DNA of 64,000 bases from Angiostrongylus vasorum (GCA_018806985.1 JADANN010000148.1:372001-436000), one strand, 5' to 3'. Numbered from the stretch's first letter, positions 22,640-35,005 are shown. Program-made: numbers and translations. The notes: generated from the letters alone by a model not told the origin.

Positions 22640-23660
22640 TCCATAGAAAAACACAATACAATACAACAGTAGCTGACGTTTCGGCAGTATCGCCTTCTTC
22701 AGAGCTTGGAAGGGTATAATGATATAAAATTTACTAGGCCAAACGCTTCAATAACACTTACAAAAAGACGAAAAACTCTATGTTACATGTTAATTACATG
22801 ATCAACAGCTTCTCAAAAAAACCCACCGCTTTTTTACGTGACTTCCAATGAGGAAGGTATAGAACAGCTGATTATAGTCGCATATGGTTGATGACTGCAC
22901 ATCAGAAATTGATGCGAACATACGGGGTCAGGTCGCGTATGACCTCTGGGCATCCATCCCTGCTACTCATTGTAGGGTCTCTAGCATTTATCCAAAAAGC
23001 CTCGAGAAGTTTGCGCGCTGGTGTTTTAGTCTCCTGTGCAAGGATATTGACTTTTACTTCAAAATCATCTCCGCTGTGCATTTGTATCCTATGCGTGCCT
23101 AGGGGGTACTTTGTCTTGGTTTTCGTTTGCCATCTAGGTGTTCTTTTACGCTGATACACAAGGGTCTGCCTGTTTCGCCAATATATTCATCTCCGCAATT
23201 ATTACAAGAGATCAGATATATCGTACCTGAACTCATGCAATCACCATCCCTGCTGTAAGGGCAAATTATGCAATTTGTTGTTTCGCATAGACGGTCATAC
23301 AGGCGGTTACGAACTAACTGACGACGTAGAGTAGCCGGTGGTATTTCAACTATCGCTACCGATTCCTCTAGACCTGCCCCTTCTTAAGCATCGTTTAATC
23401 GCTACGCTTACTTCATTGCAAGGGCAACATAAACGGGACTTTCTTTTGGCCATGTGTTTCGCTTGGGCGCATTGCTGTCCTTCTAAACTTATCTCGTGTG
23501 CAAACTATTTTGTAGCCATTAGAGATGGCTATTTGTCAAGCCAGTGCCTCTCCTTTCAAAGAAAAAATTCAAAGGCAAATATGTGGTTATGTACGAGCAA
23601 TGAGGCCTTTTTCAGCCACAGTTTATTAGATCGTCAGGTTTTAAAGGTTCCAGTATATTT
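22640..23660 (-). mobile_element. Penelope-like element 3' portion with GIY-YIG endonuclease
   Basis: Read on the minus strand, the remnant begins near 23600 with a worn KRKSRLC-PCNEVSVAIKRCLRR region. It continues as EIPPATLRRQLVRNRLYDRL (about 23345-23285), then the zinc-ribbon-like CETTNCIICP, then the GIY-YIG nuclease core GTIYLISCNNCGDEYIGETG (about 23226-23167) and RPLCISVKEHLDG. After a one-base frame break at a C run (23102-23106) it ends as PLGTHRIQMHSGDDFEVKV to the stop at 22902. The GIY-YIG domain cuts target DNA in PLEs. The reverse transcriptase part is missing. A hammerhead-like motif sits in the 3' region at 22671-22706. Confidence 0.75.
22671..22706 (-). ncRNA. Minimal hammerhead ribozyme motif in PLE 3' region
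   Basis: Minus-strand order: AAGCT, CTGAAGA, A, GGCG-ATAC-TGCC, GAAA, CGTC, AGCT. The core boxes, a four-pair stem II (one G-U) and a 4-bp stem I are present. The cleavage triplet would be GUC. It lies about 200 bp past the PLE stop codon, where PLE hammerheads are expected. Confidence 0.65.
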
Positions 23661-23920
23661 ACAATAGAAACCACACTAACACTTTGGTTCGTGTTGTAAT
23701 AAAAGAGATGCGCTTTCAGAGCCATTTCTAGCAAAATTAACGACTAGCCATCAGTTCCTCTCATGTCTTTCTATCTTGCTAATATATTGGAGCATAAATT
23801 ACATAAACGTAAGGATGTAAACTAATGCCAATAAAATTTTGTATAAACACAAGAATGTGCTGTATTCGAGAGCTATTATCATCTTTTGTGTTTTTTTGAG
23901 CTACTCTTTACTTACTACCT

Positions 23921-24305
23921 CCCAACGGTTTACCGCCTCATCGTGGCTGGTAGGTGTTCCTGGGTGTCGGGCTGCGATGTACAGTGAGGGATTCGTCTCC
24001 CCGGCAGGGTCTCCCAAGTTGAGAAGGGGTCCGGCGTTTCCATCAAGAAGCCTAGCTAAGAGTTAACGAATACCAAGATCCACCAACGTCCTGGTATCAA
24101 AGTCGCATGGTGGTAAATCTCCCTCTGATCCACAAAGGGTGCGGCTGCCTGTGGTGGTGAAGACCTGGGGTAGACTTTGGTCAGGCTGTCCTCGGGATTC
24201 CAAGGAACCACAATAGCTTAACTAGCAAATCTCCGAAAAATGGTGATTATGCTGTGACCCGCACAAGCAGTGAGGACGGGCCGTTCAAGTAACAAATATC
24301 AAGTA
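23921..24305 (+). repeat. Family A interspersed repeat, copy 2
   Basis: It runs from CCAACGGTTTACCGCCTC to GTGAGGACGGGCCGTTCA. It is close to copies 5 and 6 and shares the GGTCTCCCAAG and GTGGTGGTGAAGACCTGG blocks. Confidence 0.75.
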
Positions 24306-24539
24306 CTCTTTACTTGTTAATGTCTTCCATCATTTTCACATATCGGTACCAATGTGTTTAAACCGGTATTCCAAAAACTCTTTGAAAGCTGTCCATTCAT
24401 TTGCCGGATTCCACGAGCTCACTGAAAGGACTTCCAGAAGGTTCTTAGGATATTTGTTTAGTTTGCGTTTTTTTTCCACAAGATCCGACATTGTTGTGCG
24501 GGTCTCCGTATTTCTTGTACTTGATTCCTTCCTTGCATT

Positions 24540-24670
24540 CACCGTCCACAAATGCCTACCGATTTTTGCATGTTGGTTTGACTGCTGTTTGAAGACTTTT
24601 GGTCTTCGTAATGAATGTTGTCGAATACTGGTCCAGTCGATGCTCTCTGCAGGCCTAGAGTTATCAATAT
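24540..24670 (-). repeat. SINE family C fragment
   Basis: The words CGTCCACAAATGCC and GTAATGAATGTTGTCGAATAC match the 29.47-29.57 kb part of the better copy. Both ends are indistinct. Confidence 0.4.
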
Positions 24671-24699
24671 AGGGCTTGGCCTGCTCATGGCTTTAGGCA

Positions 24700-26960
24700 G
24701 TCCTCAGCTTCTCTTAATAGGAAAAGGCATTTTTGCAGGCAAGTGTAGTGCAAATTTCTCGATTTCGAAGGAATTGGAAGCCTGGTTGGTATAGGCTTGA
24801 ATGGTTCAACACGTAGTGAAATTACTGTCACTTATCATTATCGTTTTCAACGGGACCTGACCATGTGGGAGATGAAGTGAGTCGGATTTCGAAAACTCAT
24901 TAATGACACAAAAAAACTTCTTAATGCTGAGACTTTCCCCAAATGCCATCCAGTTCCACTACGACTCCTCCTCCAACACATGAAATATAGGACACAATTA
25001 CGTTTTTCTTGGAACAAATTTATCTTATAGTCTCCTATGCTACTTGTGACCACAAAATGACCGAGAAAGTTGGGCATGCAGCCGTAAGCTTCCATTTGTC
25101 TGTGTCATGCTTCAGAACTGCTCAATAGGCCTCATTTCTTCGAAGGACACAACGAGCACCATTGTCTTTGGACTAGGTTCTTTACTTCGATTTTTCTGGC
25201 AATCAAGAAGTCAAGCGTAGTTAACAGTGCTTTTTCGTGGGGTAGACATGCGCTTAGCACATGGATGAGTTAAGCGGAAAAGGAATGAGCCCTCGGGAAG
25301 AAAACTTCGAACTCTGTCCAAGCTTAGGTAACACTGCAGGGAGATTCAACCTCTAATGCACATCTCATTCCAAAAGCATATTCTACTCTAAGCAGTGGTG
25401 GCGCGATGAATTATGAATATTTGAGAGTAGGAGGGTAGAAGTGTACGGCCGCAGTAATCGTAAAAGTTCATCTCCAATTGTGACATTGTATGCGTTTTAC
25501 GAAGAACGTTGCTAAACCATAGTGCTGCGTCATGTTGCATTAACATCTGTCCTTTTTAGACAAATTTAAGTGCAACAATTTCCCAAAGTCGATGAAATTT
25601 ATCAACCAATGGAATTGTTTCAATTTATTTTTTTCAAAGACTACTTTCTATTTTATCCCTCTTACTGTTTTTCCCTTCTATCGCCCATTCTAAAAGACTT
25701 GCTTGAACATTTAGCTTGGCATTCAATCTAACTTCTTATAAGTGCTGAGTTGTTCTTAATCGAAACTGTGTGTTCATGAAGAGACATATTTGACTGCAGT
25801 GCCAGTGGAATATCATTGATGCTCTATTACGTTGTATAACATTCTAGCCAACCATACTCCGTCTACATCTTGGCACACCCTTTGCTTGCTCTAATGCGAT
25901 GTAACAAGGAATGTTCTGTTCTGTCGAACTTCAAGCGAAGTATTTTTTGAGAGCTGCTCATCATTTTACCAACAAAGCAATACTAATGTGGTATGTGATT
26001 CAAGGCAATTACAGTCGAAGCACACATGCGACAGGAAGAAGCCAGAAATAGAGTCAATACCTATCTATAAATTTTGTTGTAGTCTTCAAACTGAGACTTA
26101 GCGAATGCTTCAAACCGCACACAAACTACAGTACAAATTGTGAAGAAGGAAAGGAAACGTAGAAATGTGAGATCTGCATTAAATATCTAGGTTTCAGAGT
26201 CGTCAGTCGTATAAATGAAAATTTGCTTAGACAATATTAAACAGTTTAAAGGAGAGAAGAAGAATTCTCTTAGATTTCCTTTCTTATTTTTATGAAAATG
26301 TTGAGCATTAGTGAATGTTAACAATAGGAACAAATGCCTATTTTTCTTACAAATATCGTCCATTTAGTTCCTAGCCATTGTTTCAGTTCCTTTCTGTCGT
26401 TGCTTTTTCCACTGCTAGTTCGATTATGCTCTCCGTGCAAACTGCAGTCTCCAAATTAGCGTTACACTTGCCTAGAAGGGGAAAAACACTGACTTGATAC
26501 ATCGTATAGTCATTGTGTAAGCGTAGTATTTATTAAATCACCTCTACGATTATTAATGGAATCGGATGAATGTGCACTGCTAAGGAATACGTCAACGGCA
26601 AGCAATTCATACACCCCCCATTTCATTCACTTGTATTGATATAATCACCCGACGTTTCCAAGCCCCGTTCTTGCTAGATGGCTTTTCCAACTGGCGAAAA
26701 CTCAGAATGAGCTTGATATTCACAACCGCCTAGCAAAATAAAAAGTAAACTGCGTCCAAGAATCACTGTAACACTGGTACAGCTTCCGCAAAGAAAATCT
26801 AGAGAAAAGAAAATCTTGCCCCACCATCAATTCACCATTCAAGTGTAAACTGTGTCGCCAATTTTTCGTGTTTCTTGAGCAACAGAAATGAAGAGGCAAC
26901 CAATTTCTAGCGTATTGCGTTTATTCAAATTTGTACATAAAGGAAATCGCTCATCATATC
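24700..26960. other. No gene recognised
   Basis: Two kilobases of AT-rich sequence without a recognisable coding segment, RNA or repeat family. Only one open frame above 80 codons (24847-25095, minus) is present and it has no motif. Confidence 0.5.
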
Positions 26961-27171
26961 AAACGTGCACTTGGCTAGGAATCCGCTAACAACACAACAC
27001 AACACATGGGTGACCTTACTCCATCTATGGACGGGTCCACTGATCCATCAACTATTCCGCACTGACAAACTATTCCACCGTGACTCTTTAAGGACGTTGG
27101 TAGAAGTACGTCGACGTCAATCTAAAGAGAAAAAAATAACTGATGTTTGAACTGAATAAAAAGGATGATGT

Positions 27172-27447
27172 TGTCGGCGTTTATCAATCCCTGAGGGGAT
27201 GCGCCATATATTCGACTTCATTAAGCATCGTTTGGAAGTGATTGAATGCATATCTGGCCTTTACAATGACTCGCGCTTCCCCTGCCGATGTGTCGAGCCA
27301 GTAATGCTAACGTCTCAAACAAGTCTAATACTAATTTGCCGACCCCGGAGAGATGGAAAGCATGGTGGGACATGGGCTCGGGGATCGATTCCATGTGTGT
27401 GTTGCAGTGAGCCTTCGACTCGACCGCTTCGCTAAACGCGCCTCTGT
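27172..27447 (-). repeat. tRNA-derived SINE family B
   Basis: Same body order as the 20.3 kb copy (TTGGAAGTGATTGAATGCAT, GGCCTTTACAATGACTCGCG, CAAGTCTAATACTAATTTGC). The head contains GGATCGATTCC as the plus-strand version of a B box at 27382-27392 and a weak A box near 27420-27432. Confidence 0.7.
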
Positions 27448-27534
27448 GTTTGAGACAAAACAGGTGGGAATCTGGCCGCCACCATGAAATTTGTATCTGT
27501 CCTTTTGCACGTCAAATTTAATCCGTTTAATTCT

Positions 27535-27892
27535 CGATATTCTTGTTGAGCAAACACGAGGTGTTACTTTATTCTTCATTCCGTTAAAGCTGACGTTTCG
27601 GCGGATTTCGCCTTCTTCAGAGCCTGGAAGGGTATATTGATAGGCGATTTACTAAGTCAAACGCTCCGATAACACATACAGAAAGATGAAAATCTAAATC
27701 GCAATCACACGATCAACAGCTTCTCGAAAAACCCACCGTTTATTATCTGCCTTCCACTGAGGAAGAACAACTGATCAGAGTCGCATATGGCCGATAAATA
27801 GACCACCCCACATCAAAAGTCGATGCGAAGGTACGGGGGCCAGATCACGTATGGTCTCCGAGCATTTCTCCTGCTGTTCATTCTAGGGTTTT
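27535..27892 (-). mobile_element. Penelope-like element, extreme 3' end
   Basis: Collinear with the PLE at 22640-22985. It has the last part of the GIY-YIG domain region (27815-27892, worn), an untranslated stretch, a hammerhead-like motif, and a terminal block with GAGCAAACACGAGGTGTTA that also occurs at 52.1 kb. Similarity stops at about 27892. Confidence 0.65.
27587..27625 (-). ncRNA. Minimal hammerhead ribozyme motif in PLE 3' end
   Basis: CTGAAGA, stem II GGCG/CGCC with loop AAATC, GAAA, then CGTC and AGCTT. Stem I pairs AGGCT with AGCTT. This is the best-formed stem II of the PLE group. Confidence 0.65.
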
Positions 27893-28029
27893 GTTTCGTT
27901 TATTAATTGCACAGTAATATTCCATTAAAAATGAATTCTATACAACAACCGACGACGTCGTGTGCTTTTTGAATAACGGATCACAACGCCATATGACCAA
28001 AAAGGACACGGAAAGGCTGCGATTATCCG

Positions 28030-28150
28030 CAAATTTCTTTAATCTTGACGAAGTCATTGCAGCAGAGAATTATCAGAAATCAAGAAAATATACTGAGAAC
28101 TACAACATCTGCGACCGGTATTAGTCAATGGATATGGGTAGCGATAACGA
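28030..28150 (+). pseudogene. Worn mariner transposase fragment
   Basis: The short piece FFNLDEVIAAENY resembles the FFNPVETITAEKY segment of the 9.8 kb copy, and the CGACCGGTATTAGTCAATGG word matches its CGACCGGCATTAGTCAACAG. The remainder is unrecognisable. Confidence 0.45.
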
Positions 28151-28159
28151 CGAAAGTCC

Positions 28160-29395
28160 CGACAAGGTTTTTATAGAGATATGTCCTCCTTCAAATAAAA
28201 GCAGTTGGACAGCAATGACCAAACGATAGCCATGATAGGGTGAGAAACAGTTGGGGTGAATCCAGTATTATTAGGAAAGTTAGCCCTGGCAAGTCCTGTT
28301 ACTTTAATTACAAAGCTTTTTTATCACTTTAATTGGTACTTTTTAGTGCTATTTAATACTTTCGATTATGGCTACCTGGCTGTGCGTAACACCTCGTCAT
28401 CGTTTCACTTTTGTTTGCGTTCCACTTCTCCATGAACAACTATATCACATGTTTATGATAGTTGTCATTAATCTCGCTAGTTACTGTCCGTTGGCCTATT
28501 CACAAAAAGAGTCTGCGCAGGTTGAATTGTCTTTAACCACTGTGACAAGAAACTCCGACAGTTATGCAATAAGGATGTCAGTCAGTAGACGACAACGAAA
28601 AACTGGTAGGATATGTCGACACAGTTCCTTCTGCTCACATTCACTGTGCTTGTTCAACACTAGTTATGCTTTGGCGTGAAACTTTTGAAACTGCAACTGT
28701 TTCAGTTCGTTATTCCAGCCCCAGTACATGTAGTGGTAGATTATGGCAATTTTTCAAATCCTAACACTGCTTAATATGTGTAATTGCCTGTGGAATTCCG
28801 TGAAGGATTTCTTGCTCCAAGTTTATCTCATGCCCTTGAGAAGCTGGCTAAGAATTCCATTGTTCCAACTCTATAATAAGTGATCAACATTGATTCCTAA
28901 TTGCGTGTATAGTATAGTAGTTAGAGCTATGTTGTCCCCACACGTGATCCTAGTCTTGATCCCGAGCTCTGAACCAAACACGTCATTACCACGAGATCGG
29001 CAAACTGCTATCATATTTAACTGAGAGGATAGAAACACTGAGTTGACTTGCAGTAGGCCCTCGAAAATCATTATAGATGCCAAATGTGCATAAAATGACC
29101 ACTATGATAATGCTTATGTGGCGACACTACCTCTGTACGAGGCTACGTGGTTATTGTGACCTCGTGGAAGTCATTTTGTTTCCGGTGTTTTATTTTGACG
29201 TGCATTACTTCCCAAACTTTTTATAAGCAAGCGAGAGCTCGTCCATTGCAGATTTTGTAGTGGTCATAATGCATGGAAGGCTATTCCGCACACTTAACTT
29301 CAACGTAAGTTGTAAATTGTAATTACAAATACCGACAGAAATGTGGTTGTATGGCGAACTAGAGCAGCATAAAGTAGATTTTTTATTCATCCTGT
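28160..29395. other. No gene recognised
   Basis: An open frame of about 100 codons at 28368-28679 has no motif or codon bias that I can support. No repeats were assigned. Confidence 0.45.
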
Positions 29396-29399
29396 TTTA

Positions 29400-29695
29400 C
29401 AAGACCCATCATCACATCTACTATGCGGATCCCGGCACGTCTTCTATTCGATTCGTTTTTCCTCGCAGTCATCGTCCACAATGGTCCCCGAACATTTCGC
29501 GTGTTTCAACTGTGCGTGGGAATTTCGTCTTCTTTATGAATACCGTCGAATGCTCGTTGAGTCGTTTCTGCTAAAATTCTTGGAAATATCCGATCTATGG
29601 TGGTTCCAGAGGGAGAGCGTTGGGAAGGGTGTAGCACTAGAACCTTGCTTCCCTAATGGACTGCACCTCTAACCACTGCACTAAAGCGCTGCAAA
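29400..29695 (-). repeat. tRNA-derived SINE family C
   Basis: The minus-strand head has A box TAGTGCAGTGG (29673-29683) followed by TTAGAGGTGC and a weak B box. The body runs to lower coordinates and the 3' end is the reverse of TTTTACAAGACCCATCATC at 29395-29413. Confidence 0.7.
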
Positions 29696-30154
29696 TCCTT
29701 TATGAGCAACGAGGTGAAATAAATCTTACATTATCATTCTCATGTAATGTGGTACACCCGGAAAGTCTTCTAGGTGTTGCGGTAGTGATTAGTTTCTCGC
29801 AATCCGATAGACTTGTGTGAAAGTTCTGCACAGGCTTTCGAAAAATTCGAGATGACAAATCCGGGCTTTCACTCTATGGAATTTCCAGAGTCGACCGCAA
29901 TAACAACGAATCCGTGGATGTTATTTCAGCGCACCCACACCGACGTATCCATAAGAATTTAACGAACAGTAATCCAAAACCCTAATTATACTTGTTAAAA
30001 ATGAAGCTCTTTCTTTCTTTTTACCTTTCAATTTGGTTACACTTACAATTGCAAATATTTCGAAAGTCGCGAGACCATTGATTGTATGAATCACTAGTTA
30101 GTCAGTAACGACAATTAATTTCGTAACCAAATCTGGACAAAATAATTCGTTTTC

Positions 30155-30375
30155 GGAGATCATGTAGTGCAGTGATTAGAAGTGTCCTAGAATAAACAAG
30201 TGGTCTTTTTTGGTTCAGTCCTGAACCTTGGGGTTTCAAGCCTTCCAACCCTCCGGGGCCGGGAAATTGGTGCAACGCTTATTTGGGAGGATGAAAATAC
30301 TGATAAGACAGATCGACATGCGCCATAAAGTTTTTGTATTGGCCACATATGCATTCAATCACTTCTAAGAAAAAT
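30155..30375 (+). repeat. tRNA-derived SINE family B
   Basis: A-box-like TAGTGCAGTGAT at 30164-30175 and B-box-like GGTTCAGTCC near 30211. The body includes CAAGCCTTCCAACCCTCC, GAAATTGGTGCAACGCTTAT and ATGCATTCAATCACTTC. Confidence 0.7.
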
Positions 30376-31276
30376 TGGTGGAATGGAATGTATGGAGCAT
30401 TCGTGGTCAACTGATTAACACCTGAAGCTCTGTCATTTGTCCTTTATTTTGCTATCCATTCTGATAAAACTCTGCAGACAAATGCACTTAAAAGTTTGTA
30501 CTGGTGACTAATGCAACGGGTTAGTGTTGAATGAATTCTTCAATTTATCATTGTAATCTCCAACCAACATTTTATGTTCCTTCTTCCTTTTAAGGCTACT
30601 CTAACTCAACGTTTCGTTGCTTGTTTATAAAATTCTTTTCCAAGCAAATGCTCTACTCATATGAATATTATTCCAACACCTGAGCAAAAATTTTTTTTGT
30701 AATGCTGGCCGTTGGTCGTACTCCTTTCATTTCTTATCAATCTCAGGCATTTCATTTCTCTTGAGGGTGCAACCAACTCCCATAATACTTCTAACTTTCG
30801 ATGACGCATTTTTTTTTCGAAATTTGACTCCATACTTGGGGGACGTTGGCTTTGAGTTGACTGCAATCCTTTATATCTGTGCAACCATAGAATGGTCTGC
30901 ACTTTTTGTCTTCCTTACGTTTCTGCCTATCCTTTGTTCTCTTTTCATAATCTTTGAGCTGCCGTTTGGTTTCAAAGAGATTCTGATTTCGCTTAGCAAT
31001 AAACACATTCAGTTGAAAACGTGGTTCTGTTGAATTACACCAAAGTGGAACAAAATTTTGAATTGTTAGAAAATAAATCATTCATGGCACCAAATTGGAA
31101 TCACATAGGTTGTGCAAACAGTGGCACCAGAACTGGGTTCTGAGCAATCAGACCTATGTAGACGTAAAGCGAATAGGAGAGCTTAACCTGCAGAGAATGG
31201 GCGAAGATAGTCATTTCACTCCACACAGAGAACGACTTTCAGAAGAAGGACTAGGTAGATAGGTCATGAAAGAAAT

Positions 31277-32500
31277 AGGTTTTTCAGAAATAAATGAGCA
31301 TTTTTTACTACATAGTTCAAAATGTAATAACTTATTTCAAACAAAACCTTATTAATCAATATGAAGATGATTTAAATTTGTACATTTTTGCCAACGAAAA
31401 CAAGTTTGTTTATTCGTGTTGCATTAAATTCTGGAGTCCTAGAAGGCACGAATTCGTTAAAGGCATTTTTTGCGTCGTCGTGGTTAGTGAAGCATTTCCC
31501 GCGCAGGAAGTTGTCAAGATGCTTGAAGAAGTTGTGGTCGGTAGGCGAGAGGTCGATTGACTATGGCTGATGAGACAAAGTTTCGTAGTCCAATTTTTTT
31601 CAACTTCTGCAGTGCTGGTTCCACAACGTGAGGCCGGGCGTTGCCGTGGAGAAGGATTGGTCCTTTTGTCTTGACTAAGGCCGGTTATTATTGTTGGAGT
31701 TTACGGTACATTTCGTCGATGTGTTTGCAGTACTTTCCCTGCCGTAATCGTTTCGCCCGAAAAAGCTGAATCAGCATGGCTGTAGACCACCAAACAGTCA
31801 CCATAATTTTTTTTGGTGCAATTTCGGCTTTGGGAAGTGCTGTGGAGGCTGACCGCAATTTAAATATTAAGCTGAACGTTGCCGGTTGTCGCACAGAATC
31901 CACTTCTCGTCGTACGTCACAATTCGATCGAGAAAAGGGTCCGTTTTTGCGCAAAATGAGAGCAGACGACACTTCAAAACGACAATTTTTCATGATTATC
32001 GTTTAATTCGCTGCAACACCCAATTGTCGAGTTCTTTTTGCCTTTTCTGAGCGATTCAGGTGAGTGGAAATTGTTTCTGTGCTTGTGCGAAGCTGTTCTG
32101 CAAACTCCACAGCAGTTGTTCGCCTGTTTGCTTCCACTAGTGACTTTACTTCGTCGCCTTAAAGTTCATTTGGAAGTCGGCGGCCTACCTTATCTTCGAG
32201 TTCGAAATTACCAGATCGAAATTTTCGGAACCATGTTCGCATCTGTTGGTTCACCGATACTACCTTCACCCCAAACTTCATTAATCTTTCGAGCCGTCTC
32301 TGTTACACTACGACTGAGTTGGAACTCATAAAATAAAATTTGAAGAGAACTCGGTTATGACATCTAAAAATTCGAAAGTTGAAAATTGGTAAAAATATTT
32401 TTTACCTTTGACAAAATATAAAAATATGGATAGGAAAAGCATAAAATCAGCTTTCTAATGGTATGTAAACACTGCGAGGTACAAAAAATTATTTTATTGA
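31277..32500 (-). mobile_element. mariner-family transposon, minus strand, decayed
   Basis: The left end (31277-31300, TTTTTCAGAAATAAATGAGC) is the element's 3' terminal repeat and matches the reverse of the 36.29-36.32 kb repeat. The right (5') terminal repeat is not clear. The transposase runs on the minus strand between about 32360 and 31390 with several breaks. Recognisable pieces include RFEVSSALILR, KIMVTVWWSTA and YRKLQQ. The first catalytic Asp region is out of frame. Confidence 0.75.
31390..32360 (-). pseudogene. mariner transposase, multiply frameshifted
   Basis: The N-terminal helix-turn-helix region (about 32360-32030), linker and catalytic domain pieces are in the normal order. 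Stops occur in the N-terminal third. The frame also changes around the first catalytic Asp (the DVRREVDS reading near 31900-31920 replaces the usual DEKW box) and again after the QQ at about 31690. It cannot encode a working enzyme. Confidence 0.75.
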
Positions 32501-32579
32501 TAAAAGTCGCAATACACCTTTGTACGTAATAACCGACGCTAGTTTTTAGTTAGTTGCCCATAATTTATCAACAACTATA

Positions 32580-32960
32580 CTTACCTGATACTTGAATGGC
32601 CTGTTCTCACTGGGTGTGCGGGCCTCAGCACAATCTCCATTTTTTCGGAGATTTGCTGATTTAGCCAACGTGTTCCCCTGGAATCCCGACGTCAGCCTGG
32701 CCAAAGTCTGTCCCCAGGTCTTCACCACCACAGGCTGTCGCAGCCCTTGTGGATCAGAGGGAGATTTGCCACCATGCGACTTTAATACCAGGGTGGTGGT
32801 GGATCTTGGGTTTTGCTCTTAGCTAGGCTTCCTGATAGACACGCCGGACTCCTTCTCAGCCTCGGAGACCCTGCCAGGAGGATGAATCCCCTCTCCGTGC
32901 ATCGCAGCCAGACACTCCAGGGACACCTCCCAGCCACGAAGAGGAGCTAAACTGTTGGGA
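32580..32960 (-). repeat. Family A interspersed repeat, copy 3
   Basis: The only family A copy in reverse orientation. It begins (plus strand) TGATACTTGAATGGCCTGTTC and ends AGCTAAACTGTTGGG. Its internal order is otherwise the same. Confidence 0.75.
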
Positions 32961-32964
32961 GGAA

Positions 32965-33885
32965 TATTGTGTTAGTTTGACTTATTACTTTATCACTAGA
33001 ATAATGAGTAGTTAATAAAAAACGTGTATCGTCGTTGTGTAGGGACTGTCGCAGTCAGCAAATGCATTTTTGAAGGAAGTCTATACATTGATCAACTGGA
33101 GCGGGTAGGACGCTGTTGGTATCTATGTTGAAGAATGTCTTCATATGGTTAATAGGGACTTTGTACTCCACATTTAAAAACAAGCAGACAACAAGCAATT
33201 GTCTGAAAGGAAGTGATTTTAATGGAGATTTGATCAATTGGCTTTATTGCCCCTGTCTTATAGTTCTAATAAAATTTTGACTGTTTGGTTCCTCATTTGC
33301 AGGTTGTGAATCATTTCTTTTATAAACGTTGCAATGTGCTTAAATCAATAAATCAAGAAGAAATAAAGTCAATGAATCAAACATTCCGTAAATTTACGGC
33401 GGTTTGTTGATTTTACAAAGTCATTTTTCAAAATTCTCCGATTTACTTTCAACACAAAGAGATTATGTGTGACACAACCACAGTGGTGCTAAGACATTTA
33501 CAACACTCCGGATCGCATGTCTGCTGTAGGGAACGAACGCGCTATTGCCCTTTCCGGGGGCTAAAGCTCTCATCACCACACCATGCGGGTCCATCGCTTC
33601 GCCTGTCTCTCAGCTAGTCCTATATATTCTACAAGGAGATTAGTTCGATGCATAAGGGACTATCGTATTGGACGCCTAAGAAAAATCTTTACTGCACTTT
33701 TTCCAATTCATATGATATAACAAAGTCAACATATATATTATACCGAACGCAACATGAGAAAAGCTATGCTGTATAATAGATGGTTTACACAAACTGCTTC
33801 CCGGACGAGTTTGTGTTTTTGTTAAGCCAACTCTACTAAAATTTTATTTTTGAAGCACTTGAAGAAAGTTCTCCAGAATAGCTGA
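32965..33885. other. No gene; one family F end
   Basis: A short piece at about 33465-33515 (GTGACACAACCACAGTGGTG) resembles the left end of family F. Nothing else is recognised. Confidence 0.4.
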
Positions 33886-33889
33886 GACA

Positions 33890-34290
33890 GCCATGAGAAA
33901 GAACTTTGGAAATGGGCGGAGGAGGCAGCATAGTTGTAGTGATGGCAATCATCACGAGCGGAGTACTGGTTCTATCCCACCGCAGGGTCACGAACCCCTT
34001 ATCTCTGAGGTTGAAAAAATTGGTGCAGGGCTTGTCCGGGGAAAATCACTCTTCGTAATCCAAATGGGGCGCTCCAGCACTGCCATATTAGGACATCAGG
34101 GGAGTCGACTCGCCCAGAATCCTACGACATTCAGGATGATAATCCTCAAGCAGAATTCGAAGCCAGACGTAAAAAGTTGGAAGTCTTTAATGGATGATGG
34201 ATGCGAGGAAACGAATAGAACGCGAGAAGTGCTGGGATCCACAGAGTAGTAGTTGTGAAGACGGGTCATATGGATAAATAAATAAATAGA
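33890..34290 (+). repeat. tRNA-derived SINE family C, full-length reference copy
   Basis: The head has A-box-like TAGTTGTAGTG (33931-33941) and B box GGTTCTATCCC (33968-33978). The body has AAAAATTGGTGCAGGGCTTGTC (34015-34036), which is shared in part with family B. The tail has GGATGCGAGGAAACGAAT, GCGAGAAGTGCTGGGATCC and GACGGGTCAT. It ends in a (TAAA)n-like tract at 34271-34290. The 118-codon frame across it is SINE sequence. Confidence 0.75.
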
Positions 34291-34648
34291 TAACTAAGTA
34301 AATGATATAATTTCGGCGTAATAGTACACTCGACGTCACCTGAGATATTGATTGAGTTTTAAAAAAAATCTGAAGAGTTTTACAACTTTCTTATTTTTGC
34401 GATTCTCAGTGCAGGTGTGACAGCCGCAAACATAGCCATACATTGCGGTTGTAAAATACTGCCTGTTTCATCATTTCGGTGTAAAAGCTTCGAAGAAGAG
34501 CAGTGGAGAAATGTTTCATGTGCTCCAACAACTCAGGGATTTTACCGTAAGAAAGTAAGGAAACTTGTAACTTATAAGCAACAGAACCCTTTCATTCTAA
34601 CTTTTTCTATTTTTAATGAATAAAGTCCACTATAAGATAAGACCCGCT

Positions 34649-35005
34649 CAATGGTTTAGCGCCTCATCGTGGCTGGCAAGTGTTGCTGGGTGACGGAATG
34701 CAGTGTACAGCCGAGGGTTCATCTCCTCAGCGGCCTCCCATGCCAAGAAGGAGTCCGACTTTTTCCATCTGGAAGCCCAGCAAAGAGTAAACCAATACTG
34801 GAATAATCATCGTCATGATATCAAACTAGTCCTTTACTGGCAAATCTGATCCACAAGTGCGGCGACTACCTGGGGGTGACGACGATCTGAGGAAGACTTC
34901 GGCTTGGCTGACTTCGGGACTCCAGGAAATCACATTGGCTAAGACCGCAAGTGGAAATTACGCTGGGGCCCGCACAAACAGTGAATACGGGCCATCCAAG
35001 TGCAG
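34649..35005 (+). repeat. Family A interspersed repeat, copy 4
   Basis: The most diverged copy. It starts CAATGGTTTAGCGCCTCATC and ends GTGAATACGGGCCATCCAAG, with internal deletions around 34830-34870. Confidence 0.7.

Noticed and set aside
30791..31081. 96-codon Lys-rich minus frame
   Set aside because: Low-complexity charged reading; a competing frame on the same strand is equally open and no domain is seen.
33893..34249. 118-codon plus frame
   Set aside because: It lies wholly inside a full-length SINE copy with pol III boxes and a TAAA tail.
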